From NCBI RefSeq assembly GCF_020382885.2, contig NC_058499.1, forward strand, positions 14,245,872-14,309,871: a stretch of 64,000 nucleotides of DNA. The letters run 5' to 3'. The number at the start of each line of letters is the position of its first letter. The first letter of the stretch is position 1. Positions 38,875-55,619 of the stretch are shown here, piece by piece. The notes under the pieces were generated by a model. The model did not search any database, was not told the DNA's origin, and saw only the letters and a program-made list of their open reading frames with translations. Both the position numbers and the translations under genes were made by a program. The DNA comes from Scatophagus argus (lineage: Eukaryota > Chordata > Actinopteri > Scatophagidae).

Positions 38875-38880
38875 TTTATT
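38875..38880 (-). promoter_or_regulatory. zp3-like poly(A) signal
   Basis: AATAAA on the minus strand, 32-37 bases after the stop codon, giving a very short 3'UTR. Confidence 0.75.
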
Positions 38881-38911
38881 TTGATGGCTGTAGCCATGGC
38901 AGGGAATTGAG

Positions 38912-41900
38912 TTAAGCGACCACCTTCTCTTCAATGGCGATTGGGCCCAGGGTGACATCACCTTCCCATTCAAAAGCTGAGGAAGAAACATAGAAGACAT
39001 GTATCAGAAAATGCATCGGCTGGGTTGTCTTACAAAGCAGGAAAGCCTACAGTATAATGTTAACTCAACATGACAGTAGTAACACAATATCAACTTTGAT
39101 AAACATATTGTAGTGTTCAGTTTTTTTCTTATATAATATTAAATACCTAAGAGAATTAATGCTTATGAACATACTTTGACTCTGGGACACATCACGGATC
39201 TTCCTTCGAGGATCTGAAAAAGCTGATGATGGGCTGCCACCCCAGGTGCTGCTACCACTTACACTAGGGTTAAATGATTCAGACTCACAAGAGCCACATG
39301 CTGCATCAACTCCACTGGCCTCCTTCCATCTGGGAAGAAAGGGAGACGCAAGCTGTAACTTATGGTATCAGTTCTCCAGTCACACTTTTCATCACACAGG
39401 CGCAGACTCACCCGCTGATGTAGGAACAGGCTCTATGCTCATTATCGATAGGATGGGCAGCTGTTGTTGCTTTCAGATGGCAGGTAATGTAGACCTGAAT
39501 AATGGAGGATTTGGGTTATTATTAGATGTAGTTTTGCTGCATTTGATGTATAACAGGAAATATTAAACCAGTCTTGGAGATGCTCACTACTCCAGTATCA
39601 GTGTTCTGGAACCTGAAGGCCTCCAGCTGGAATTGAAGTATGTTCTCAGCAGTGCGAGTTATGAACTTGGAGTCAGAGCCTGTGAGCTTAGCATCAACAA
39701 AGCACCTGTTCACGGTAAAACATACAAAATAACATCAGAGATGGACAAAAATGTTTTTGTGCTTGTGACAGTCTATTCTCAGAATACCTTCAGTTAATTC
39801 ATTAAACTACCTCACCCGTGGTTCTCAATGAAGTAATATTTTGGGCCGGAGGACGCGTCAGGTGAAACAGAAGCTACACAGTTGTCCACATAAACACGAA
39901 GGGGCACGTGGAAGTACTGCTTCACAGTAGCCTCAATGTTAATGATGTCACCCAGGAAGTACTGGGAGCTTGGCCTCTCATGTAGCCAGTCGTCTGCAAT
40001 AAGATAATGCAATTAATCACAGTTCTATAAAAGTTCAAATTCGCTTCATTGATGCCTCTTAGACTTGGCAAGTCAAGTCAAGTCAAGTCAACTTTATTGT
40101 AAAATATGCTATACATGCATGACATACAGCACAGATGAAATTTCAGTCCTCTCTGACCCACGGTGCAAACAGGTGATATGTAAAAAATAAACACACTCTA
40201 AAAACATAAATATAAAAACAGACATAAGATCACAGTCAAAGACATAAGTGATATAGTAAGAAAGAACCAGACAAGGTCTATAGTAGTTTTGTTTTTTGGT
40301 TGTTTTTTTTTTTTTTGGTTTGTTTGTTTATTTGTTCAAGTTGTGACTGATCCTCTCACCAAAAAATTCTTTATGACACTGAATCAATGGGGCATGCCTG
40401 ACAGCGTGATAAAAATTCCTGGCATGCTGTTATACAGGTCAAATGAGATAGGTCAAATGACTCCCTGTGGCATGCGCATGAATGATTTACCTTGTCAATT
40501 AAGAGGCAGGGAAACTGCATGTATGATGGGTAACATTCTAATAAACCATTTTATGTATGCCAGCAATATGGGAATTCTCTTCACAGTGCTGGGTTTCGAC
40601 AGCTGCTGAATATGCGTTAATTATGGAGTCAGACATGATGTGCAAAAGAGTCAAAAGAGTGTTGTCATGACTTGTACGGCAAAAGAGAGGATGAGGACCT
40701 CAACCTGTCAGCTTTTTATCTGCCATGGCAAGTGCTATGTGTTTGGAATAAAACAAAATATACTGGGCTCTTTGCTACATATAAAATGTCTCATGACAAT
40801 GACAGGTGTAGACTGTGCCTTATATGAGGCCATATGCTCAACATGTTGGCAAAGAAATTTACTAAAGAACTAAAGAAGTCTCTTTAGAACATACTGCATT
40901 GCTTTCTAATCTCCTTGTGGGACAAGTTTGCAAGCTTACATGGGCTTCAGGGTGTCTATAAGCAACTTACAATACACAAATCAACACTATCTGGTTCATG
41001 CACAAATTTAAATGTTTGATTGAGTGGTTCTCAGAAAGCCCTGATCGTGCTGCTTTAAAATCCTTGTTTTAAGTGTGTGGAAACTTTAATGACATTTTCT
41101 CTAAAATAAGAAAAAAAGGCTGAAAAATATGGCCATATTTTTGTTTTTATTTTAGTGTATGTACCATACCTGGTTTTTGCCTTGTATCTGTTCTCTCACG
41201 GACTCTAACATTATAAAGTTGAACTGAACAAAACTTTAAAATATGCGGAAAGTTGACTCACCAGTCCTCAGTGTCAGGGTGAAGTACAAGAGTTCCTCTG
41301 CCACCTTAACTGCAGAGTATGGGATCCAGAGGGGATCAAGAGGAAGGCTGCTAACGTTGTGCTTCCTGTATGATTAAAGATGTTTCTTTAATGCAGAAAA
41401 CTAAAGTGATTCATATTTTAATGTGGATCTGCTATTGGAACATGCAAAGCGTATGTGGTAACCCATGGTTACTGGATTTGCTCATAGGCCGAGGTCTATG
41501 GATTACAAATGAGTTTAAGATTTATATTAATATTATGTTCTTTATTTAGCTGTTTGTTTGTCTACCTCACCGCTCGCTGATCAACGTACCTTGCGTAGTG
41601 GCATTCCACAATTACAGCAGCGCCACTGGTTCTCACCACAGGAGGACCCAGAGGTTGGGGATTATAGTTGATAACGAAGGTGTAGACGAGGGAATGTTCT
41701 GTCATCTGGTAAAAAAAAACAGATGTAACTACAAGCAAGTAGCATCAAATGTAAACATATTTTACCGTAGTTTTAATTAATGTTCACTGCAATTTGTTAT
41801 TTATTTTTCAGTGACTGCCATCTTCAGTGTGCTTACCGTTAATGTGCTGCCACAGTCATGCAGTTCAGCCTCAAAAATCAACACTTGAGCAGCAGTATCT

Positions 41901-42298
41901 TCTGCAACAACAGCACAGGTTCCCAGGGTAAGATCGGCAGGATTGATGAACTGGCCAATCCCAAACATGTCCTTCTTGATTTCCACATGAGCATCCCTCT
42001 CTCTGCACTCGACAGCAACACTTGGAGCAGGAACAGGATGTCTCAACTCGAAAGGCACCTCAGCTGGGGGATCAGCCTTGGGATCTTCAGGGTATCTCCA
42101 GGTGAGTGGTTTCTCAAATGTCTGCTTTGACTGTGAGGGATCTTGAGGCAACTGTTTGCTGGGATGGCTCACAGGTGGTGATGGCTTCTCATATCTTGGT
42201 TTTGAAGGTTTGTTAAAGGCCCCACTCCACTGAGCATCACAAAAGCTGCCCACCAAGGTCAGTGCCACAAGGCACACAGCAGTACACCTCATCATCAT
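38912..42298 (-). CDS. Zona pellucida protein 3-like (egg-coat ZP-domain protein)
   Basis: Exons in transcript order: 41837-42298, 41590-41705, 41262-41365, 39816-39993, 39588-39705, 39412-39494, 39175-39329, 38912-38976. Phase is kept throughout and gives 426 aa. A signal peptide (about 1-23) is followed by a Pro/Lys/Ser-rich N-terminal segment (about 24-90). The ZP domain starts near residue 94 at VAVECRERDAHVEI, and the conserved ELHDCGSTL, WIPYSAVK and DNCVASVSPD segments are visible. The tail has a basic DPRRKIRD site, a likely processing point, then DVTLGPI, which resembles the external hydrophobic patch. No transmembrane anchor is present, as in many fish egg-coat proteins made in liver or ovary. 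Three consecutive ATGs (42298, 42295, 42292) leave the exact start open. It is head to head with the ZP gene at 45286. Family call is firm; paralogue (zp3a, zp3b or choriogenin L) is not. Confidence 0.94.
40066..40210. repeat. Interspersed repeat in zp3-like intron 3
   Basis: Four AAGTC units lead into CAACTTTATTGTAAAATATG and then GATGAAATTTCAGTCCTCTC. This arrangement recalls common dispersed fish repeats with an ACTTTATTGT core. Confidence 0.5.
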
Positions 42299-42368
42299 TG
42301 TTTCACAACAAACAAGTGATCTGCTCAGTTCACTAGGTGCTGTAAGGAAGGCTGAAATTGTGCACCTA

Positions 42369-42376
42369 CTTATATA
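42369..42376 (-). promoter_or_regulatory. TATA box of the zp3-like gene
   Basis: Reads TATATAAG on the minus strand, 71-78 bases upstream of the first ATG. The spacing is the same as for the TATA box of the neighbouring ZP gene. Confidence 0.75.
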
Positions 42377-42684
42377 ATACAGTGAGCATGTTTACTTCAG
42401 TTGCATTCCCACCCCTTCTGTTGGCCATTCCCCATCAGACCTCAATAGTGTAAACATTAGCCAATTAAATCATAGCTGTAGTGATGCCAACAGCTCTGAT
42501 GAGGCATGTTCACCTGGGTTTAGATTATTCATTTCATATTCATATTCATTTTCAATTCACAAAATGTGACGGCTTTTAATGTTTCTTCAAGAAAGTGAAA
42601 AAAGGTATATATTATTATATAATTACTTGGAAACCACATACCCAGAAATTAGTGGTCACAAAAAGCTGTGCTGAACCTGCGTTA

Positions 42685-42697
42685 GGTCTACCTGACC
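42685..42697 (-). promoter_or_regulatory. Candidate oestrogen response element upstream of zp3-like
   Basis: The + strand reads GGTCTACCTGACC, one mismatch from the palindrome GGTCAnnnTGACC. It lies about 390 bases upstream of the zp3-like ATG. Oestrogen induction of fish choriogenins is established; that this site does it is inference. Confidence 0.4.
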
Positions 42698-42986
42698 TTA
42701 ACATGACATGTCAGACTCTTTTGGGCAAAGTACATTTAAAAAATCAATATGGCTCTGACCAGCATCAACTGAGGTCAACCACTAAATACAAAAAAACTGT
42801 CAGTCTAACCTGCGATAAGTCCAGAAAACTTTGAGGTGCTGTTAAAGATTAATACATTATTTTATTAATGAACAGTGGATGCAGAAAAGAAAACATTGTT
42901 CAGTCATTTCTGGCTAGCAGATAGGAAGAAAAAGATATACTGAAACTTATCCCATTATTTATTTATTGGCTTAAAACACCACACAG

Positions 42987-43210
42987 CAGTGGTGGAAGAA
43001 ATATTCAAATCCTTTACCTCAGTAAAAGTGTGTAACTATTATCAGGGAAATGTATTTAAAGTAATTAAAATAAATGTATTCAAAGTAAATGTTTTGTGTG
43101 AGTTTCAGGTTGTGCTGACTGAACTACTTTTTATACTGCAGGGTAGTTTAACCTACAGCAGTACATCATATTCTGATGATCATTATCTCTTTTCAGTGTG
43201 TCTTGTAAGA
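42987..43210 (+). mobile_element. Probable hAT-type MITE remnant
   Basis: Begins CAGTGGTGGAAGAAATATTC and continues AAATCCTTTACCTCAGTAAA. I recall this as the start of a very common non-autonomous fish element with CAGTGGTGGA termini. The right-hand inverted end was not found, so the 3' boundary is approximate and the copy is probably truncated. Confidence 0.5.
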
Positions 43211-44250
43211 ACCACATACTAGCTTAAGAAATGGGAGAATTCTCAATGAATTTTTTTGACAAAATTATTCTGATATTTAAAAAAATTAAATTGACAAAAA
43301 TATATATATATCCTGTTGTGCAAAATGAAAACCCTGTTCAGATCTTGATCAGGTCACTGGAAAATACTTCATTACTTCACTGGTTTTGCTGCTCTGATCT
43401 CATATTCAGATTGTAACTCTCAGATTTAAAAAAATACAGAATAAGATATAGAACAGCCTCAGAAAGGAAAATATTTTGTATATGAGGAAGTTTTTTTGGG
43501 AAAAAAATATCCACTTAAAGCCACAAAAAGCCACACAGTCAGAGCAAGTGATGATGATGTTTTCAGAAATTGATTACACCATAAGATCTGAATGAAAATG
43601 TAGCAGATGTAGATGTCATTATTCATCAAACTCCTTAGTCAGACTAATATCCTCAGTTATCTTCACTTAATTTAAGCAACTCAAAAGACAAATTAAAGAT
43701 ATTTCCAATTTAATTCAGTGCAGTCACAATTAAGATCTTTTATTTGTCTGTTTGACTTTCTTATGCATGCTCCTAGTCAAAAGATTGGAATCTCCCACGA
43801 AACTTGGATTTAATTTAGTCAAATTGCTGAGAGGAGGGCTGTGTATTTTTGAGTGGTTATTCATGTTTTTAGGATGTAAAATGTCCCCTTTACAAATAGT
43901 TGTAATTTTGTATGAAGGGCTTGCAATAAATGTAATGTTTTGTAGAAGGAAAACAAGACAATATACCTGTGTGCAACAGTTAAATAAAAAAAATAAATAA
44001 ATAAAATAAAAAAAATAAATAAATAAGAAATCACCAGTTATTTGTAATATAAAATGAAGGCTTAGAACCAAAATCCGTTCAACATTAAAAAAATGAGCTT
44101 CTTGTTTCAGTATCACAGTATCACTTAGGTCACAATAATGAATTTAACAAGCGGGAATTAACAGGTGTGTTTAGCAAAGCAATTCTTAAAATTTCATATT
44201 ACAAAAAGAAGGTTACCTAGGTAGTCTATGAATAACATGATTGGAACATT
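43211..44250. other. Intergenic DNA between the two ZP genes
   Basis: A/T-rich, with an AAAT-type simple repeat near 43980-44025. No gene seen. Confidence 0.6.
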
Positions 44251-44588
44251 AACTGAGCATATTAGGGACTGACAAATCACAGTTCACAGTTCACAGTTCC
44301 CCTGCAGAGGACCCAAAGCAAAATGGGTTCCATAATGTTTAGGGTACTGCAATGGTTCAGTAATGATCTAGGGTCACAAAACAAATAAAAAATCAGATCA
44401 AAGAGTTAATCAAGAGTATTTGGGTGCAAGAATGGTTACAACAATATGCTCCCCTGTCATGCAACACTATGGGAACTTCAGCTGGAATGGTAGTTTTTAT
44501 AATTATTCTCTTTATGGAGCCCAAGTTATTTAAAGAAAGAAAAGAAACATCAATGTAACAGGTGGTTCCAAACACTTGAACGGTAGTG
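44250..44588 (-). mobile_element. Possible Tc1-like transposon end fragment
   Basis: On the minus strand it begins TACACTACCGTTCAAGTGTT (right edge near 44588), close to the inverted-repeat end I recall for fish Tc1-like elements. No transposase frame is visible, and the left boundary is a guess. Confidence 0.35.
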
Positions 44589-44847
44589 TATTTTGTATGT
44601 ATTTCAGTTTTTGCATTGTAATCAGATCTACATTAAGATATAGTCAGGCTGAGCTGTTGAGGCTGTTATACTAATTATAACAATGGAAGTAAAAATTGAA
44701 TTGCAGATATTTTGAATATTTTGACTCGACATAAATTCAGTTTGTATCTTATACAAGGTGTTGAGACTTGTTGTTAAGCAATGGCAAATGTACTTAAAGA
44801 TAAGAAGAGGTATTTGTTCTGTTCAATCCTGCTACATAAATACAGCG

Positions 44848-44876
44848 TGACCTGCACATTGGCGGTCATACAGACC
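44848..44876 (+). promoter_or_regulatory. Candidate oestrogen response element upstream of zp1-like
   Basis: GGTCATACAGACC (44864-44876) differs from GGTCAnnnTGACC by one base. A TGACC half-site lies just upstream at 44848-44852. The element is about 410-420 bases before the ATG at 45286, nearly mirroring the site upstream of the zp3-like gene. Confidence 0.4.
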
Positions 44877-45207
44877 CTGTGAAGGTTTTTGTTTTGACAT
44901 TGTGCAAACAAGCTGAAATTTCATTCTTTCAGGATCAACAACAGTGGGTTCTCTGTGGCGAGCATTAATTAGATACCTGTTAATAAACATGAATGTATAT
45001 ACAATAGGCCAGCTGTATATGGTTAATATCTCCCGATGCAATGTCTCTCTCAGATTGTTGTAATTTGTTCTGGGTTTGCTATTTTGGCATTATCTCTGAT
45101 CTCTTCAGTGCAGCACTATCGACCAACCAGTAACTGAAGCATTTGATTGGCAGATATAAGCAGCAAATAGGATTTGGGTTATCAACAAGCCAGATTTACC
45201 CATGCCT

Positions 45208-45215
45208 TATATAAA
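45208..45215 (+). promoter_or_regulatory. TATA box of the zp1-like gene
   Basis: TATATAAA, 71-78 bases upstream of the ATG. Confidence 0.8.
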
Positions 45216-45285
45216 TCAGCATATTTGCTCCACATTTTTCATAGCATCTGGTGTTCATCTGGTGATCACTCCGTGCTGTGAAACT

Positions 45286-47703
45286 ATGGCGATGAAGTTG
45301 ACTTGTGGTTGTCTTCTGGCAGTTACCCTGCTTATGTGTCTGGCTGAAGCTCAATATTTCAGCCAGAAGCCTCAGCAGCCTCAGAGGCCACAACTGCCTC
45401 AGCAGCCTCAGAGGCCTCAACTGCCTCAGCAGCCTCAGAGGCCTCAACTGCCTCAGCAGCCTCAGAGGGCTCAGCAGCCTCAGAGGCCTCAGCAGCCTCA
45501 GAGGGCTCAGCAGCCTCAGAGGGCTCAGCAGCCTCAGAGGGCTCAGCAGCCTCAGGTGCCACAGGCTCAGCACCCTCCGCCTCCTCCAGATACATTTCAC
45601 TCTTGTGAAGTGTCTCAGGAGTACAAGATACCATGTGGGGTTCCCGGCATCTCTGGTTCAGAGTGTGAGGCCATAAGCTGCTGCTTTGATGGAGTCATGT
45701 GCTTTTATGGCAGATCTGGTGAGTATTTTTCTGTTCCTCACAGAACTACATTGACATCCTACTCTGACACTTATAGTGAATTTGCATTCAAATGTCCAAA
45801 AAGTATTCCAGGAGCACTGCTCTTTGCTTGAAAATTTGCTGTTCACAGTAACTCTTCAGTGCACCAAGGATGCACAGTTTATAGTGGTGGCAGCCAGAGA
45901 TGTCACCGTACCCCACCTTGATTTGGAGACAATTACTTTCCTTGGAAATGATCAAAACTGCGGTCCAGTTGATACAAGTTCAGCTTTTGCCATCTACCAG
46001 TTCCCTGTTACTGACTGTGGCACTGTCATTGTGGTAAGGATTATGACTCACTTGATAGTTTGATCTGATTTATATATGCATGTATTTCTTGTAATAAATA
46101 TTGAAATGTTGCCAACTTACTGTAGGAGGAGCCAGGTGTCATAACCTATGAGAACAGGATGGTCTCCTCATATGAAGTTGCTATTGGACCCAAAGGAGTC
46201 ATTACCAGGGACAGCAGCTTTGAGTATGTGTTTTTCTTCAGACAGTTCAGTGGTATCAAGATGAACTCATCTTAACCTTGACCTTACAGTAGATGTTTAG
46301 CTCTTTGCGATATTTTAGATGTCAAATTCCACCTAAATAGTGGCTGATATCTGACTTCTGCCTGACTGACCCAGACCTTATTTCTTGTATCAGGTTGATT
46401 GTTCAGTGTAAATATACTGGCGTCACAGTTGAGGCTCTGGTCATAGAGGCTTCCCTGCTCGCTCCACCACCCCCAGTTGCAGCTCCTGGACCCCTGAATG
46501 TGGAGCTCAGGCTGGGCAACGGAGAGTGTCATGTCAAGGGCTGTGTGGAAGGTTAGTTTGAACAACACATTTTTTGCAATTACTCTCGTTTGGCAGTGAC
46601 TGTATCACCATCTAATCTTTCTGTTTGAGCAGAGGAGGTAGCCTATAACTCATTTTATGAGGATGCAGACTACCCCGTCACAAAAGTGCTTAGGGAACCT
46701 GTGTACGTAGAGGTCCGAATTCTGGAGAGGACTGATCCCAATATTGTCCTGACTCTTGGAAGATGCTGGGCAACTTCTAATCCCTTCCCTCACAGTCTTC
46801 CTCAGTGGGACTTGCTGATTGATGGGTAAGAATAAATATTGGTCTGACTTGAAGATTTCTTTCAAAACACTTTTTATAGGTGCTTTTCCCATTGTAAACA
46901 ATAGTTTCTCAAAACATTTCAGCATGTTTTTCTTTAAATAACAAAATACACTGTAACACTGTAATGTCCGTGTTATCATCTCAGTCTCTTTTCTTCTCTG
47001 TTTCCTGTCAAAATTATGAAAATGTAGCTGTGTAAAACATTTTTGATTTATTCAGTCCCCTTTCCACACTGTCACCTCTTCTCATAGCTGTCCCTACCGT
47101 GATGACAATTACCTGACCAGACTGGTCCCCGTGGATGCCTCATCAGAACTTTTGTACCCAACCCACCACGCGCGTTTTGTTTTTAAGATGTTCACTTTTG
47201 TATCTACTGAATCTGCCGATCCTAGCAAAGGAGGGGTTAACACTCCTCTCAAAGAAAAGGTATAGAATCCAACTATCTTAGAAAAAGTGTTTTGCTTAGT
47301 GTTTACATTACTTTAACATACTCTCATCTACATATTTAAAAAAAACCAAATGCACTTGTTCTTTTATCAGGTGTATATCCACTGCGATGCAGCTGTGTGC
47401 CAGGCCTCTCAACAGAATACCTGTCAACCTAGGTGCTTCAGAAAGAGTGAGTAGTACAATATTCACTGTGAAGATATATACACCACAAATATGGTGTTTG
47501 TTTGAAGAATTTTTTCCTTGTTTTGACGAAGATGAATACGGGAAAATAAAAAGATCAAGTTTGTCATCATTTGTAACCCTTGCCGTGTATTTTACACAGG
47601 GAGAGACACTGTTGCTTCTGTCAAGAAAGAGTTCCAAGCTGAGACTGCTGTGGCTAGCAGTCAGGAGATTATCATCATTCACCCAGGTTGGACTAGTCAG
47701 TAA
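45286..47703 (+). CDS. ZP1/choriogenin H-like egg-coat protein with trefoil domain
   Basis: Exons: 45286-45718, 45849-46033, 46126-46223, 46394-46551, 46633-46825, 47088-47259, 47371-47446, 47600-47703. Phase is kept and gives 472 aa. The order is signal peptide (about 1-23), a Pro/Gln repeat (about 26-98, units such as PQQPQRPQL), a six-cysteine trefoil (about 105-143, CEVSQEYKIPCGVP to SCCFDGVMCF), then a ZP domain. The ZP domain ends before a furin-type RKRR site that spans the last intron. The tail has no transmembrane segment. Trefoil plus ZP plus a Pro/Gln-rich N-terminus is the layout of fish ZP1/ZPB or choriogenin H. Family role: structural filament protein of the egg envelope, cross-linked after fertilisation. 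The Gln-rich repeat is the likely transglutaminase substrate. A second in-frame ATG at 45292 is possible. Confidence 0.94.
45361..45580 (+). repeat. Coding minisatellite for the Pro/Gln repeat
   Basis: Tandem CCTCAGCAGCCTCAGAGG-like units of 18 and 27 bases within exon 1 of the zp1-like gene. The 27-base units encode PQQPQRPQL and the shorter 18-base units encode QPQRAQ or QPQRPQ. All unit lengths are multiples of three, so length change keeps the frame. This also explains the long open frames in other frames and on the other strand. Confidence 0.9.
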
Positions 47704-47775
47704 CAGCATCCAGACAGAATCTTCTTATCATGAAATCAATGTTTCCGATGCTTGCTGAAAAGTGACTGAGTGTCG

Positions 47776-47781
47776 AATAAA
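47776..47781 (+). promoter_or_regulatory. zp1-like poly(A) signal
   Basis: AATAAA 73 bases after the stop. Confidence 0.75.
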
Positions 47782-47799
47782 TATCCAAGTTGCTGAATG

Positions 47800-48740
47800 T
47801 GTTGTATTATCTCATAAAAAAATCATTCAGACAAAATATTTATACTGAGACCTCACAGAAGAAGGCTAAAAACAAATACTTACACTGCAGAAAATACATA
47901 CATGGCTATTCCGCAACAAAAGTAATTTGCATCCAGAGGATCAGATCAGACACTGTTGTGTACTCTTACAGTAATATGGGGGAAACAAAATAAAGAGACA
48001 ATTTAAATGGCTATCCAAAGTGTCCCAGCTTGTGGTTTTGTCAATTTAAATTTCTTAAATCACAATGCAAATAAATAAATAGACTTATCCTTTGTTGCAT
48101 AATAGCTCATTTGAGTAATTTTTGATTATTTTTAATACCACTATCAAACTTTTATATGTACTATCCAATATAATGGCATGTGATTTATCTTTACAACTTT
48201 CCAAATGACAGTACCAGAGTTCTTGAAAGTCGTTGCCCATTTATTACCACTCAGCAATACCCCACTGCTCCCAAATGTACCAAATATAAAGCAAAGGTTA
48301 CCATACTAATACATACTGACAGACTGTAAAAATCAGAATGACAAAGCCCAGCCAGAGGCACCACTAGTCATTTTTACTTGTTTCTAGGGACAAAATGTTT
48401 TATAATGTGACATAGGAAAATTACTCTTCGATTGAACTACTTTCAAGAGTTCATGATTATGGCTTCACCTTAAGGGGACCACTTTTGGTCCCCAACCTAT
48501 GACTTTAGTGAAAAACTCAAAATCTGAAAATTTCAGAGAATGCTATGATTCAGTTTTGTTGGGTTGCACTGGGATCATTTAGAGAATAAGCAACCTTTAT
48601 CACAAAATCACACTATCTCTCAGTAGATAGTCATAAATCACTATATACCTCACAGCCACGGCTGAACCAAAACCATATCTGATTCTCTTGATGTTACACT
48701 ACTAAGTTGTACGTAACTGCCTCCTTTTTCATAGTTGGAA
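47800..48740. other. Intergenic DNA before chkb
   Basis: A/T-rich with no gene or clear repeat found. Confidence 0.6.
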
Positions 48741-48747
48741 ACAAACA

Positions 48748-48970
48748 CTTCATTTCCCAGAAACCTTCGGTATGTACCGCGGACGAGAAACTACGTGTAA
48801 AGTCACCGCTCAGCAACCACCAATGAGCTGGGCACATGAACGCGGAAATGAATTGTGATTGGACGTTCAATGCGCCAGTTTGGCTCAGCCCAAATCAGTA
48901 GACCCTGCACGTGCAAGCAAGTGAAGCAATCATCGATATATAATACCTTAACATTGAACATCAACCGCCC
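48748..48970 (+). promoter_or_regulatory. chkb promoter region
   Basis: Holds CACTTCATTTCCCAGAAACC (about 48748-48767), resembling a ZNF143/THAP11-type promoter motif. A CCAAT box (48820-48824) and an inverted CCAAT, ATTGG (48858-48862), lie about 38 bases apart. These fit a TATA-less housekeeping promoter with NF-Y sites. Confidence 0.55.
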
Positions 48971-49117
48971 CTCATGCGATTTAAACTATCCAACTATGTA
49001 CGGCTCTTCCGGTTGAGTAGCTTTGCCGGGGAACTGCATTTGTCAGCGAGTCTCGCTTGTCGTTTCAGACCGACATTTAACAACGCTCTTCCTTTACTTT
49101 TCGCCCGAAAACTCGCG

Positions 49118-54897
<5,780 letters not shown>

Positions 54898-55031
54898 TTT
54901 CCACCTTGTTAGCAGAATGTAACGTCTCATTTAGCTGTTCTCGTCCCTCTTCATTCTCTTTTTAATACAATCTGAGCCTACAGGCAGTCAGTTTTGGTGA
55001 AGCACTTGTCTCTATGGTGTAGAGCCACAGT

Positions 55032-55350
55032 CAGTTAATCGGTTAGTGTGAAAGAAAATTAGTTGCCAAATGTGTTGGTAATTGATTAATCATTTTTCAA
55101 ACAAAAATGTCAAATGTTTGCTGGTTCCAGCCTCTCATATGTGAAGATTTGCTCCTTTTCTTTGTTATTTATGAAAATAAATGAATAGTGTTTGCATTTT
55201 GCACTGTTGGTTAGACAAAAGAACCAGTTTGAAGACATCACTTTGGCATCAAATTATGATGGACGTTTTATAGACTAAAAGATTAATCAATTAATTATGA
55301 AAATAATGGGCAAAATAATCAGTAATGAAAATAATTGTGAATAGAGCAAC
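55032..55350. repeat. Teleost interspersed repeat in or after the chkb 3'UTR
   Basis: About 320 bases with TTAATCGGTTAGTG near one end and AGATTAATCAATTAATTATG plus AATAATCAGTAATGAAAATA near the other. The middle (GTGAAGATTTGCTCCTTTTC) is shared, as I recall, by many copies in teleost genomes. It lies upstream of the AATAAA at 55614, so it may be transcribed as part of the chkb 3'UTR. Confidence 0.55.
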
Positions 55351-55613
55351 CATTATTTATTACGACCAATCTTGGTTGCCAGAATATTACTTCTCACTTC
55401 TTTTTTTTTTATTACTTCTTTTAACCTCAAACTGTAAATCTTACTGTAGTAGTCATGTTGGCATACTAAACCAGTGGTGTTGAGCTCATTGTGGAAGTCT
55501 TTTGTGTATGTTTTGGTTTTTGTATTTTTAGTTATTCTACCTCACTCCTGCTGATGTTCATTATGCATTATGACATATGGATTCCATGAGGGCCAGTTAT
55601 AACAGCATGTTAA

Positions 55614-55619
55614 AATAAA
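55614..55619 (+). promoter_or_regulatory. Probable chkb poly(A) signal
   Basis: AATAAA about 720 bases after the chkb stop. An earlier hexamer near 55175 is an alternative. Confidence 0.45.

Noticed and set aside
43730-44116. Minus- and plus-strand frames of 82-128 codons in the ZP spacer
   Set aside because: A/T-rich, partly from an AAAT simple repeat, with no domain similarity that I recognise.
45196-45676. Long open frames in other frames and on the minus strand over the zp1-like repeat
   Set aside because: The tandem units are multiples of three, so all frames stay open. Only the + frame with signal peptide, trefoil and ZP domain is real.
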